This document shows, in pieces, positions 18,158 through 27,747 of a stretch of 64,000 nucleotides of DNA. The notes beneath the pieces are model-generated. The model was not told where the DNA came from. It searched no databases and saw only the letters and a program-made list of their open reading frames with translations. The stretch covers positions 3,795,085 through 3,859,084 of the forward strand of contig NZ_CP049780.1 in NCBI RefSeq assembly GCF_011193355.1, read 5' to 3'. Origin of the DNA: Streptomyces sp. JB150 (GTDB taxonomy: Bacteria > Actinomycetota > Actinomycetes > Streptomycetales > Streptomycetaceae). Position 1 is the stretch's first letter. Every line of letters starts with the position of its first letter. Both the position numbers and the translations under genes were made by a program.

Positions 18158-18353
18158 TCGCGCTGTCCGGCGCCTTGGGGACTTGAAGTGCTGTTTTCCC
18201 GGTGCCTGGGTTGTGTGCCTTCGGTGAGGGTCACGGGGTTTTCCACAGCTGTGCGGTTGTCCACAGGGGCTGACACGGGGCGGGTGAGCGGCTGTACGGT
18301 CGGCACGAACCGATGCAGGGACGGGTGCCGTGAAGGCGGGGGAGGCGGTTGGT

Positions 18354-19817
18354 GTGAGCGAGGCGACCGAGCGGGGCGAAGACGGGGCTGGGCGGGGCGA
18401 GGGCTTCGCGGAGCTGGGCGAGGGTGCCGCGGGGCGGAGGCTGCCGCGGGTGCGGGGATTCGCCGAGTGGCCCGCGCAGGGCTCACCCAAGGAGGAGGGC
18501 AAGGCGCTGCGGGCACGGGTGCCGCGGCACGCGCACGCCCTGCTCGCCCTGGAAGCCGCCCGCCCCGACGCGGTGACCGCGGTCGAGGAATCCAGCCGCG
18601 ACCGCATACCCGGGCTGGCGCCGCTGCGGATCGGCCGGATGGCGGCCACGCCGTTCGCCTTCCTGCGGGGCTCCGCCGGACTCATGGCGTACGACCTCGC
18701 GCACAGCCCGGTGACCGGGATCGGCGCCCAGATCTGCGGCGACGCGCACGCGGCCAACTTCGGCCTCTACGGTGACGCACGCGGCGGCCTGGTCATCGAC
18801 CTGAACGACTTCGACGAGACGGTGCACGGCCCCTGGGAGTGGGACCTCAAGCGGCTGGCCGCCTCGCTGGTCCTGGCCGGCCGGGAGGCGGGCGCCGACG
18901 AGGACACCTGCCGTGCGGCGGCCCACGACGCGGTCGGTGCCTACCGCCGGACCATGCGGCTGCTGGCGAAGCTGCCCGTGCTCGACGCGTGGAACGCCAT
19001 CGCGGACGAGGAACTGGTCTCCCACACCGACGCCCACGACCTGCTCGGCACCCTGGAGCGGGTCTCGCAGAAGGCCCGGGGCAACACCAGCGGACGCTTC
19101 GCGGCGAAGTCGACGGAACCGACCCCGGACGGCGGGCGCCGGTTCGTGGACGCCCCGCCGGTGCTGCGCCGGGTGCCGGACGCGGAGGCGGCGGTCGTCG
19201 CGGCGGCACTGGAGGAGTACACGACCACCCTGCCCGAGGACCGGCTGCCGCTGCTCGCGCGGTACGCGGTGCACGACGTGGCCTTCCGCGTGGTCGGCAC
19301 GGGCAGCGTCGGCACCCGCTCGTACGTCGTCCTGCTCCTGGACCACCGCGGGGAACCGCTGGTGCTCCAGGTGAAGGAGGCGCGTCCGTCGGCGCTGCTG
19401 CCGCATCTGCCGGCGGCCGGATTCGACGCGCCGGCGGTGGATCACGAGGGACGGCGGGTTGTCGCCGGACAGAAGCGGATGCAGGTGGTCAGCGACATGC
19501 TGCTCGGCTGGACGACGGTCGACGGCCGGCCCTTCCAGGTCCGCCAGTTCCGCAACCGCAAGGGCAGCGTGGACCCCGCCGCCCTCGCCGCCGACCAGCT
19601 GGACGACTACGCCCGCATGACCGGCGCCCTCCTGGCCCGCGCCCACTCCCACAGCGCCGACCCGCGGCTGATCGCCGGCTACTGCGGCAAGAACGAGGAG
19701 CTGGACGAGGCGATGGCCGCGTTCGCGGTCACCTACGCCGACCGCACGGAGGCCGACCACGCGGAGCTGGTGGCGGCGGTGCGGGCGGGGAAGGTCGCGG
19801 CGGAGGTGGGGGTGTGA
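18354..19817 (+). CDS. DUF2252 family protein
   Basis: 487 aa from GTG at 18354, chosen because GGAGG ends 8 nt upstream; GTG at 18330 is possible. Residues 1-40 are Gly/Glu-rich and poorly conserved looking; the rest is DUF2252 with FLRGSAGLMAYDLA, ICGDAHAANFG and DLNDFDET, resembling the catalytic loop of aminoglycoside-phosphotransferase-like kinases (HGDxxxxN, DxD). The function is unknown; a small-molecule kinase is a family-level guess. It stands alone, with a kinase-like fold but no partner nearby. Confidence 0.9.
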   Translation: MSEATERGEDGAGRGEGFAELGEGAAGRRLPRVRGFAEWPAQGSPKEEGKALRARVPRHAHALLALEAARPDAVTAVEESSRDRIPGLAPLRIGRMAATPFAFLRGSAGLMAYDLAHSPVTGIGAQICGDAHAANFGLYGDARGGLVIDLNDFDETVHGPWEWDLKRLAASLVLAGREAGADEDTCRAAAHDAVGAYRRTMRLLAKLPVLDAWNAIADEELVSHTDAHDLLGTLERVSQKARGNTSGRFAAKSTEPTPDGGRRFVDAPPVLRRVPDAEAAVVAAALEEYTTTLPEDRLPLLARYAVHDVAFRVVGTGSVGTRSYVVLLLDHRGEPLVLQVKEARPSALLPHLPAAGFDAPAVDHEGRRVVAGQKRMQVVSDMLLGWTTVDGRPFQVRQFRNRKGSVDPAALAADQLDDYARMTGALLARAHSHSADPRLIAGYCGKNEELDEAMAAFAVTYADRTEADHAELVAAVRAGKVAAEVGV

Positions 19818-20147
19818 TGGTGCGGTGGTAGGGCGGTGCTGAGGTGCTGAGGTGTGGGTCGGTGACCGGTACCGGGTCTGGTGGGTGACTGGGGCTTCAG
19901 CCGGGTCGAGGTGAGGCGGGGCCGGGTTCGGGTCAGGCGGGCTCGGGTGAGGCGGGCTCGGGTGAGGGTGTTGCCGGGGTCCTGGCGGCCGTGCCGTGCC
20001 CTGTGCGGGTTGGTCTTGGTGCGTGGTGGGGCCTGGGGAGGGTTGGGAGGGTTCGGAGGGGTTGGCGGGGGCGGAGGGGGGAGGGGGAGGGAGGGGGGAC
20101 CCCCCGGAGGACATGGAGCGGTCGGTGGTGTGGCCTACGCTGGTCGG
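19818..20147. other. 330-bp gene-free region with G-rich polypurine tract
   Basis: No credible gene. 19939-19967 holds a 15-bp tandem repeat (GGGCTCGGGTGAGGC type). 20036-20098 is a nearly pure G/A tract of GGAGGG and GGGGGAG runs, with G-quadruplex potential on the plus strand, followed by CCCCCC at 20100-20105. The promoter of the J-domain gene is at the right end. Confidence 0.6.
20136..20141 (+). promoter_or_regulatory. -10 box of a leaderless transcript
   Basis: TACGCT lies 6 nt before the GTG start of the J-domain gene, so transcription should begin at the start codon itself. No ribosome binding site precedes the GTG. Confidence 0.5.
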
Positions 20148-20987
20148 GTGACCACCCCGGAAGCTGAGCAGCCCCAGTCCGTGTCGGCCGATGGTGCGCA
20201 GGCCCGGCCCGAGGAACGGCTGGAGCGGGCCGTGCGGGCGGCCGAGCAGGCGCTGATCGAGTTCGAGATCGCGGTGGAGACGTTCCGCGTCGAGGTGGAG
20301 AACTTCTCCCGGCTGCACCATCAGCGGCTCGGCCCGATGTACGCCCGCCTGGAAGAGCTGGACGCGGAGATAGCCGAGGCCAAGGCCGCGATGACCGGTG
20401 ATCCCGAGGATCTGCGCAGGGCGCAGGAGCTGCGCGCCCGGGTGATGCCGATGCCGTCCGTGGAGGAGCTGTTCCACGGGTGGATGGACGGCCACGGCCT
20501 GTTCCCCGAGGCAGCCGCGATGCTCACGGACCAGCCGGTGCGGCCCCCGCAGCGGGTGCGTCCGAGCGAGGAGGCCCGCCGGCTCTACCGCGAGCTGGCC
20601 CGCAAGGCCCACCCCGACCTCGCCCAGGAGGAGGCCGAGCGGGCGCGGCGCGAGGAGTTCATCACGCGGGTGAACGCCGCCTACGCGCGCGGCGACGAGG
20701 CGCTGCTGAAGGAGCTGGCGGAGGAGTGGGCGGCCGGCCCGGTGCAGAAGGAGCGGCTGCCGAGCCGCAGCGAGGAGCTGTACGCCCGGCTGGACTGGCT
20801 CGCCCAGCGCAAGGAGCTGCTCACGGTGGTCGCGCGGGAGTTGGAGGAGAGTGCGATCGGCGCCATGCTGCGGCTCGCGCCGGACGACCCGGACCGGCTG
20901 CTCGACGAGATCGCCGAACAGCTGCTGGCCGAGGTGGCGCAGCGGGAGTCCGAGCTGGCGGCGCTGCGGGCGCGCACGGGACCCTGA
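20148..20987 (+). CDS. J-domain-like protein with N-terminal coiled coil
   Basis: 279 aa. Residues 20-110 are strongly helical and acidic, probably coiled coil. A J-like segment follows (SEEARRLYRELARKAHPD, then a helix with EFITRVNAAYARGD) with the HPD tripeptide that stimulates Hsp70 ATPases. The rest is another long charged helical region. There is no Gly/Phe or zinc domain, so it is a type III J-protein at best. GTG start is leaderless. The partner is unknown; DnaK is the obvious candidate. Confidence 0.8.
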   Translation: MTTPEAEQPQSVSADGAQARPEERLERAVRAAEQALIEFEIAVETFRVEVENFSRLHHQRLGPMYARLEELDAEIAEAKAAMTGDPEDLRRAQELRARVMPMPSVEELFHGWMDGHGLFPEAAAMLTDQPVRPPQRVRPSEEARRLYRELARKAHPDLAQEEAERARREEFITRVNAAYARGDEALLKELAEEWAAGPVQKERLPSRSEELYARLDWLAQRKELLTVVARELEESAIGAMLRLAPDDPDRLLDEIAEQLLAEVAQRESELAALRARTGP

Positions 20988-21060
20988 GCCGACGTCCGGG
21001 CGGGACGGCGAGGACGGCGGATACGGCGGATACGGCGACAGGATCCGCGCCAGGCTGTAC

Positions 21061-21098
21061 GGGACTGCACGGACTGCACGGGACTGCACGGACTGCAT
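21061..21098. repeat. 19-bp tandem repeat
   Basis: Two 19-bp units of GGGACTGCACGGACTGCAC (the second ends in T) lie between the J-domain and rhodanese genes, themselves built from a 9-10 bp submotif. A GGATACGGC repeat precedes them. Confidence 0.75.
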
Positions 21099-21202
21099 GG
21101 CGCCGTAACGGCTCTACAAGCCGTGCGAGCCGCCCGAGCCGCACCCCACGGGCTGGGTGTGCCCAAGGGTCCGGTGCCGCGTCGCTCGCCGCGTCGTTCC
21201 GG

Positions 21203-21208
21203 TAGCGT
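21203..21208 (+). promoter_or_regulatory. -10 box of the rhodanese gene (leaderless)
   Basis: TAGCGT lies 7 nt before ATG 21216. A weak GGGAG also precedes the ATG, so a very short leader is possible. Confidence 0.5.
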
Positions 21209-21215
21209 CGGGAGC

Positions 21216-21563
21216 ATGAATTTCGGAGCTGGGGTGCCCACGGTGCAGGTCACCGATCTGAAGGACGACGACTTCCTGCTGGACGTCCGTGAGGACGACG
21301 AGTGGCAGGCGGGTCACGCCGAGGGGGCGCTGCACATTCCCATGAGTGAGTTCGTCGCGCGGTACGGCGAGCTGACCGAGGCGGCGCCGCAGGACGGCCG
21401 CGTCAACGTCATCTGCCGCTCCGGCGGTCGCTCGGCCCAGGTCACCATGTACCTCGCCCAGCAGGGCATCGACGCCGCCAACGTCGACGGCGGTATGCAG
21501 GCGTGGGAGGCGGCCGGCCGCCCCGTCGTGAACGGGGCGGGGCAGCCGGGCTACGTGCTGTAG
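21216..21563 (+). CDS. single-domain rhodanese
   Basis: 115 aa, one rhodanese domain. The active-site loop is CRSGGRS with the persulfide-forming Cys at about residue 69, preceded by LDVREDDEWQAGH. Such proteins carry sulfane sulfur from thiosulfate or persulfides; the physiological acceptor is not evident. It is convergent with paaE, 21 bp apart. Confidence 0.92.
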   Translation: MNFGAGVPTVQVTDLKDDDFLLDVREDDEWQAGHAEGALHIPMSEFVARYGELTEAAPQDGRVNVICRSGGRSAQVTMYLAQQGIDAANVDGGMQAWEAAGRPVVNGAGQPGYVL

Positions 21564-21584
21564 TCGGAGGGAACGCCGGACGGC

Positions 21585-22643
21585 TCAGCGGTCGAAGTCC
21601 AGTTCCACCCGCTCCGTCACCGGATGCGACTGGCAGGCCAGTACGTATCCGGCTTCCGTCTCCTCCCTCTCGAGCGCGTAGTTGCGGTCCATGCGTACCT
21701 CGCCGGAGACCAGGAAGGCCCGGCAGGTGCCGCACACGCCGCCCTTGCAGGCGTACGGAGCGTCGGGCCGGTTGCGCAGCACCGTCTCCAGCAGGGACTC
21801 ACCGTCGCGTACGGGCCAGGTGCCGCCGCGGCCGTCGAGCCGGGCCGTCACCGTGCTGTGCGTGAGGGCGGGGCCGGCCGGAGCGGTGGCCGGGCCGGCG
21901 TCGACGTGGAAGATCTCCTCGTGGATCCGGGCGCGCGGCACCTCCAGGTCGCGCAGTGCCCGCTCCGCGCCCTGGACCAGTCCGTACGGCCCGCACAGGA
22001 ACCATCCGGCGACGTCCGCCACGGGCAGCAGTGCCGGCAGCAGGCCGGTCAGCCGTTCCCGGTCGAGCCGTCCGGACGGCAGGCCCGCCCGCTGTTCCTC
22101 CCGGGAGAGCACGGTGACCAGCTGCAACCGCTCCGGGTAGCGGTCCTTCAGGTCGGCGACCTCTTCGAGGAACATCGTCGAGGCGGTCGTCCGGTCGCTG
22201 CGGATCAGGCAGAACCGGGCGCGGGGTTCGCGGGCGAGCAGGGTGGAGACGATCGACAGCACCGGGGTGATGCCGCTGCCGCCGACGATCGCCGCGTACC
22301 GCCCCGGTGCGGGCTCCAGGGTGAAGCGGCCGGCGGGGGTCATCACCTCCAGTTCGTCCCCGATGTTGATCTCTTTCAGCGCGTACGTCGAGAACGCGCC
22401 GCCCTCGACCATCCGCACTCCGACGCGCAGTTCCCGGGGGCCCTCGCCGTCGGGTGCCGGGGAGCAGATCGAGTACGTCCGGCGGATCTCCGTGCCGTCC
22501 ACGGTGCGGCGCAGCGCCAGGTGCTGACCGGGCGCGTGCCGGTACTGATCGCGCAGCTCCGCAGGGACGGCGAGGGTCAGGGCGACGGAGTCGTCGGTGA
22601 GCCGGTCGACCGCGGTGACCCGGAGTGTGTGGAAGCGGGCCAT
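21585..22643 (-). CDS. paaE: phenylacetyl-CoA epoxidase reductase subunit PaaE
   Basis: 352 aa from ATG 22643, chosen because AAGGAG ends 5 nt upstream. Ferredoxin-NADP reductase FAD domain (RRTYSICS, GGAFSTY), NAD domain (VGGSGITPVLSI) and C-terminal plant-type 2Fe-2S ferredoxin domain (CKGGVCGTC, then a fourth Cys in LACQSHP). It passes electrons from NADPH to the di-iron site of PaaA for epoxidation of phenylacetyl-CoA. Its ATG overlaps the paaD stop by 1 nt; it is the last gene of paaABCDE. Confidence 0.96.
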   Translation of the reverse strand: MARFHTLRVTAVDRLTDDSVALTLAVPAELRDQYRHAPGQHLALRRTVDGTEIRRTYSICSPAPDGEGPRELRVGVRMVEGGAFSTYALKEINIGDELEVMTPAGRFTLEPAPGRYAAIVGGSGITPVLSIVSTLLAREPRARFCLIRSDRTTASTMFLEEVADLKDRYPERLQLVTVLSREEQRAGLPSGRLDRERLTGLLPALLPVADVAGWFLCGPYGLVQGAERALRDLEVPRARIHEEIFHVDAGPATAPAGPALTHSTVTARLDGRGGTWPVRDGESLLETVLRNRPDAPYACKGGVCGTCRAFLVSGEVRMDRNYALEREETEAGYVLACQSHPVTERVELDFDR

Positions 22644-23176
22644 CACAACTCCTTGAAGTGGTCGAACGGTTCACGGCAGGCGAGGCAGCGGCGCAGCGCC
22701 TTGCACGCGGTGGAGGAGAAACGGCTGAGCAGTTCGGTGTCGGCGGAGCCGCAGTGCGGGCAGCGGACGGGGTCGTCTTCCGGGCCGGCCTGCCGGGTGC
22801 GGGTCGGGCCCAGGGTTACCGGCACCGGTCCGCGGGTGCGGTGGGCGCGCGGTGGGGCGATGCCGAACTCCCGCAGCTTGCGGCGGCCTTCGTCGGTGAT
22901 GTCGTCCGTGGACCAGGCGGGCGCGAGCACCGTGCGGACGGTGACGTCGCGTACGCCGTGCTCGTGCAGCACCCGCTCTATGTCCAGCGACATGGTCTCC
23001 AGAGCGGGGCAGCCGGTGTACGTCGGGGTCAGCTCGACCTCGACGCTGCCGGCGTCGCGGACGTGCACCGCGCGCAGGACGCCCAGCTCGCGCAGGGTGA
23101 GGACGGGCAGTTCGGGGTCGGGGACCGAGCCGGCGAGTTCCAGCAGTTCCGCCTCCAGCGGGGTGACCGTCACCAT
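22643..23176 (-). CDS. paaD: phenylacetate degradation protein PaaD (DUF59 family)
   Basis: 177 aa. N-terminal DUF59/MIP18 domain (VPDPELPVLTLRELGVL, TYTGCPALETM) and a C-terminal four-Cys zinc-ribbon (RCPHCGS, RCLAC). PaaD is needed for the epoxidase, probably for assembly of its iron centres. ATG 23176 overlaps the paaC end by 7 nt; GTG 23173 would give a 4-nt overlap and is equally possible. Confidence 0.93.
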   Translation of the reverse strand: MVTVTPLEAELLELAGSVPDPELPVLTLRELGVLRAVHVRDAGSVEVELTPTYTGCPALETMSLDIERVLHEHGVRDVTVRTVLAPAWSTDDITDEGRRKLREFGIAPPRAHRTRGPVPVTLGPTRTRQAGPEDDPVRCPHCGSADTELLSRFSSTACKALRRCLACREPFDHFKEL

Positions 23177-23892
23177 GACGCCCCCGGGTGGCTGCGGTGC
23201 AGGTGCTGCATCTCGGCGAGCATCCGGCCGAACGGCTCGGTGTGCAGTCCCTCCCGGCCGGCGCCGGCCGACCAGGCGCCGGTGCGGGGGCCTTCGGGCA
23301 CGGTCAGGGTGGCCCGGCGCAGTACCTCCCCGACGGACTTCCGCCAGGCCGCGTCCAGTGCCGGGGCGTCCACGTCCAGGCCGTCCACGGGGCGGAACAT
23401 CTCGCCGGTGAACCGCCACAGCGCGTCGCAGGCCCGCTGCATGCGCCGCCGGCTCTCCTCGGTGCCGTCGCCGAGGCGCAGGGTCCACTGTTCGGCGTGG
23501 TCGCGGTGGTAGGCGACCTCCTTGACGGCCTTGGCGGCGAGTCCGGCGAACGGGCCGTCGCCGGCGGCGAGGCGGTCGTAGAGCAGGTGCTGGTAGGTGG
23601 AGAAGTACAGCTGGCGGGCGATGGTGTGCGCGAAGTCGCCGTTGGGCTGTTCCACCAGCTGGAGGTTGCGGAAGGCGCGTTCTTCGCGCAGGTACGCCAG
23701 TTCGTCCTCGTCGCCGACCATCGACAGCAGCACCCGGGCCTGGCCGAGCAGGTCCAGGGCGATGTTGGCGAGGGCGACCTCCTCTTCCAGGACGGGGGCG
23801 TGGCCGGCCCATTCGCCGAGGCGGTGGGAGAGCACCAGGGCGTCGTCGCCGAGGGCGAGGGCGGCCGTCGTGGGAACCGTGCTGGTCGTCAC
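23170..23892 (-). CDS. paaC: phenylacetyl-CoA epoxidase structural subunit PaaC
   Basis: 240 aa from GTG overlapping the paaB stop by 4 nt. Ferritin-like helical fold (PF05138). LGDDALVLSHRLGEWAGHAPVLEEEVAL resembles the helix that carries the metal ligands in PaaA but this subunit lacks the full di-iron set, as known for PaaC. It forms the PaaAC heterodimer core. Confidence 0.95.
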   Translation of the reverse strand: MTTSTVPTTAALALGDDALVLSHRLGEWAGHAPVLEEEVALANIALDLLGQARVLLSMVGDEDELAYLREERAFRNLQLVEQPNGDFAHTIARQLYFSTYQHLLYDRLAAGDGPFAGLAAKAVKEVAYHRDHAEQWTLRLGDGTEESRRRMQRACDALWRFTGEMFRPVDGLDVDAPALDAAWRKSVGEVLRRATLTVPEGPRTGAWSAGAGREGLHTEPFGRMLAEMQHLHRSHPGASW

Positions 23893-24172
23893 AGGTGCTG
23901 CACCCCCTCGGGGATCTCGTAGAACGTCGGGTGGCGGTAGGGCTTGTCGGCGGCCGGCTCGAAGAACGGGTCCTTCTCGTCGGGGGAGGACGCGGTGATC
24001 GCCGAGGACGGCACGACCCAGATGGAGACGCCCTCGCCGCGCCGTGTGTACAGGTCGCGGGCGTTGCGCAGGGCGAGTTCCGCGTCCGGCGCGTGCAGGC
24101 TGCCGGCGTGGGTGTGGGCGAGGCCCCGGCGCGAGCGCACGAAGACCTCCCACAGGGGCCAGTCGGTGGTGG

Positions 24173-24176
<4 letters not shown>
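23889..24176 (-). CDS. paaB: phenylacetyl-CoA epoxidase subunit PaaB
   Basis: 95 aa, typical size, starting [19 protein letters not shown]. PaaB bridges PaaAC heterodimers into the larger complex. Start overlaps the paaA stop by 4 nt. Confidence 0.95.
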
Positions 24177-25195
<1,019 letters not shown>

Positions 25196-25532
25196 GAGGT
25201 CCCCCTCGACCTGGGCTCCGCGAGGAGCAAGCTCCCGACCGATCGTTCGGTTCGTGCGCTTCCATGGTGAGACGGGCGCCGTAAGGTGTCAACCGCTGTG
25301 GATAACCTGCGGCGGTGGCTGTGGACGACGGGCACGGCCGGCCGAAAGGGCTGTGCCGGGCGGGCGCCGCTGAGTAGCGTTCGCCTGCGGGCGCCCCGCG
25401 GGGCTGGTGTGCGCGGGTGTGCGGGGCGGTGAGGCTTCGCGCCGGGCTCGCCGCCGGCGCCACGGCGGACTCAGGGCTTCGCGGACGGGCGGGCGGAGAA
25501 GACGGACCGGAATCGGGAACGGGGCGGGCGGA
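25196..25532. other. 337-bp divergent intergenic region (paaA / DUF5819 gene)
   Basis: It holds the TetR-like operator near paaA, a GC-rich middle with an imperfect hairpin around GGCACGGCC, and a TAGCGT hexamer near 25373 that could be a plus-strand -10. Reading frames continue upstream of the DUF5819 start but are Arg/Ala-rich and unconvincing. Confidence 0.55.
25233..25252. promoter_or_regulatory. TetR-type operator upstream of paaA
   Basis: TCCCGACCGATCGTTCGGTT is the exact 20-bp reverse complement of 30407-30426. It contains the dyad ACCGA-N4-TCGGT. Two perfect 20-mers placed only before paa genes, one of them beside a TetR gene, indicate a shared operator. Confidence 0.8.
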
Positions 25533-26441
25533 ATGGACGCGCACGGCGGCGCAGAGGACGCGTACGGGGAAGGCGCGGGTGTTCCGGCCGAACGGGCCGA
25601 TGGAATCCCTTCGGCGAGTGTGGCCAGGGGCGGCGACGGGACTGACGGCGCCGGTGGTGCCTTCGGTGTTCAGACGGCCGACTCGCCGCAGCCTGCCGAG
25701 TCCGCCGCGTCCGCCGCGTCTGCCGGGTTCGCCGAGTCTGCCGGGTTCGCCGAGTCCGCCGACTCCGCCGAGTCCGCCGAGCCGGTCAGCCCCCGCACCG
25801 GGGTCGCCGCGCTGTCCCTGCGCTATCAGATCGGCGTGGCCCTGGCGCTCGCGGTGGTCGCGGCGACCGTCTGTGTGCACCTGGGAATGGTGTTCCTGCA
25901 CGTAGCGCCGTCGAACACGGTGACCAAGGCGCACGGTGAGGCGATCGACGACTGGATCTACCCCGAGTTCGAGCAGAACTGGAAGCTGTTCGCGCCGAAC
26001 CCGCTTCAGCAGAACATCGCCGTCCAGGTGCGTGCCCAGGTTCGCACGGCGGACGGCGCCACCCGCACCACCGGCTGGTACGACCTGTCCGCCGAGGACG
26101 GCCGGGCCATCGACGGCAATCTGCTGCCCAGCCACACCCAGCAGAACGAGCTGCGCCGCGCGTGGGACTTCTACACCGCCACGCACACCGGCGGGAACCA
26201 GGCCACCGCCTCGCGCGGCGCGCTCGCCGAGACGTATCTGCGCCGGATCGTCGTGCTGCGGCTGCACCGCGCGGAGGCCGCCGGACCGGGCGGCGCCGTC
26301 GAACGCGTCCAGGTCCGCTCCCGTACCACCCCCGTGCGCCCGCCGCGGTGGAGCGACGAGCGGATCTCGCTGAGGCCGGTCTACCGGGAGCTGTCCTGGT
26401 GGACGGTGCCGGCGGACGAGACCCGGGGAGGTGTGGGGTGA
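25533..26441 (+). CDS. DUF5819 family membrane protein
   Basis: 302 aa from ATG 25533 (upstream GGAA is a weak ribosome site). Residues 45-85 are an Ala/Glu/Ser repeat (AGFAESAGFAESADSAES) coded by GCCGAGTCC-type tandem DNA. One transmembrane helix is at about 99-120; the rest is outside, with conserved-looking WIYPEFEQNWKLFAPNP and WYDLSAEDG. The Trp-Lys-Leu-Phe-Ala-Pro-Asn-Pro motif is the hallmark of DUF5819. Function is unknown. Its stop overlaps the HTTM gene start (GTGA), so the two products probably act together. Confidence 0.82.
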   Translation: MDAHGGAEDAYGEGAGVPAERADGIPSASVARGGDGTDGAGGAFGVQTADSPQPAESAASAASAGFAESAGFAESADSAESAEPVSPRTGVAALSLRYQIGVALALAVVAATVCVHLGMVFLHVAPSNTVTKAHGEAIDDWIYPEFEQNWKLFAPNPLQQNIAVQVRAQVRTADGATRTTGWYDLSAEDGRAIDGNLLPSHTQQNELRRAWDFYTATHTGGNQATASRGALAETYLRRIVVLRLHRAEAAGPGGAVERVQVRSRTTPVRPPRWSDERISLRPVYRELSWWTVPADETRGGVG

Positions 26442-27655
26442 ATCGCTTCGCCCTCGCGCTCTCCGGCGCCATCGCCCGGGTCACCGAGACCGCTCACGGC
26501 CCGTACCAGACCGCCGTCGTCCGCATCGGCTTCGCCGCGACCTGGCTGCTGTTCCTGCTGCGCGAGTTCCCGCACCGCGCGGAGCTGTACGGCCCCGACG
26601 GACCGTGGAGCTGGCGTCTCGCCGACGAGCTGATCGCGCAGAACGGCGCCTTCACCGTGCTGATGTGGTCCGGCGGGCGGGTCTGGTTCGAGATCGTCTA
26701 CGGCTTCGCCGTGCTGGCCGCCCTGCTGCTGCTGGTGGGCTGGCGGACCCGCACCTCGTCCGTGCTCTTCATGGTGGGCGTGCTGTCGCTGCAAAACCGC
26801 AGCGTCTTCATGGGCGACGGCGGTGACAACGTCGTGCACCTCATGTGCGTCTACCTGGTCTTCACGCGGTGCGGCCGGGTCTGGTCGCTCGACGCGCGAC
26901 GCGTTGGCCGCGCCCGGGAAGCCTACGCGCGCGGGGAGCGGTTCCCGGACCGGACCGGGCCCGCGCTGTGGGCCGTCCTGGGGCTGGCGCTGGCCGCGGC
27001 CACCGCGGCGGGCCGGCTCGACGGCGACCCGATGGTGCCCGCGCTGCTGTGGGGCTGCCTGCTGGCACAGGCCCTGTGGTGGCTGGTCGGCCGCTACGCG
27101 CGTACCGCGCAGCCGCGCATCCTGCTCGACGTCGTCGCCAACATCCTGCACAACGGCGCCCTGCTGGTGATCATGGCCGAGGCGTGCCTGATCTACGCCA
27201 CGGCCGGCTGGTACAAGATCCAGGGCTCCCGCTGGCAGGACGGCACCGCCGTCTACTACCCCCTCCACCTCGACTACTTCTCCCCCTGGCCCGCCCTCGC
27301 CGACGCGCTCGCCGCCAGCGGCACCACGGTGATGCTGGTGACGTACGGGACGGTCCTGGTGCAGGTGGCCTTCCCGTTCACGCTGCTCCACCGGCGGGTG
27401 AAGAACGTGCTGCTCGCCGCGATGATCACCGAGCACCTGGTGATCGCCGTGGTCCTCGGGCTGCCGTTCTTCTCGCTGGCCATGATCGCGGCGGACGCGG
27501 TGTTCCTGCCGACGGCCTTCCTGCGCCACCTGGGCGGCTGGGCGGCACGCGCGTGGAGCCTGCTGCTGTCCCGCGCGGGTCGAGGCGGCCCGGTGCCCGG
27601 TCCGCCCGCCCCGGAGCGGGCCGCACCCAGCCACGCGGGCTCCCCGGCCACGTAG
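26438..27655 (+). CDS. HTTM-domain multipass membrane protein
   Basis: 405 aa from GTG. About eight membrane helices; the HTTM family motif region includes RIGFAATWLLFLLREFPHRAELYGPDG and SVFMGDGGDNVVHL. HTTM is related to the membrane part of vitamin-K-dependent gamma-glutamyl carboxylase. The bacterial role is not established. The tail after residue 375 is Pro/Gly-rich and cytoplasmic. Translation is coupled to the DUF5819 protein, whose outer domain may be its partner or substrate. Confidence 0.85.
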   Translation: MNRFALALSGAIARVTETAHGPYQTAVVRIGFAATWLLFLLREFPHRAELYGPDGPWSWRLADELIAQNGAFTVLMWSGGRVWFEIVYGFAVLAALLLLVGWRTRTSSVLFMVGVLSLQNRSVFMGDGGDNVVHLMCVYLVFTRCGRVWSLDARRVGRAREAYARGERFPDRTGPALWAVLGLALAAATAAGRLDGDPMVPALLWGCLLAQALWWLVGRYARTAQPRILLDVVANILHNGALLVIMAEACLIYATAGWYKIQGSRWQDGTAVYYPLHLDYFSPWPALADALAASGTTVMLVTYGTVLVQVAFPFTLLHRRVKNVLLAAMITEHLVIAVVLGLPFFSLAMIAADAVFLPTAFLRHLGGWAARAWSLLLSRAGRGGPVPGPPAPERAAPSHAGSPAT

Positions 27656-27735
27656 CCGGCACGGCCCCACGACATGGCCGCACGGGTTCGCACGGCCACG
27701 CAGGCCGCATGGCCGTACGCCCGCACGTGGCCGCG

Positions 27736-27741
27736 TAGGCT
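27736..27741 (+). promoter_or_regulatory. -10 box of the SpoU methyltransferase gene (leaderless)
   Basis: TAGGCT lies 6 nt before ATG 27748, with no Shine-Dalgarno sequence between them. Confidence 0.5.
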
Positions 27742-27747
27742 GCCCGC

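Noticed and set aside
25196..25532. Longer DUF5819 start at 25407
   Set aside because: The extra residues are Arg/Gly/Ala-rich without ribosome site; ATG 25533 fits the family better.
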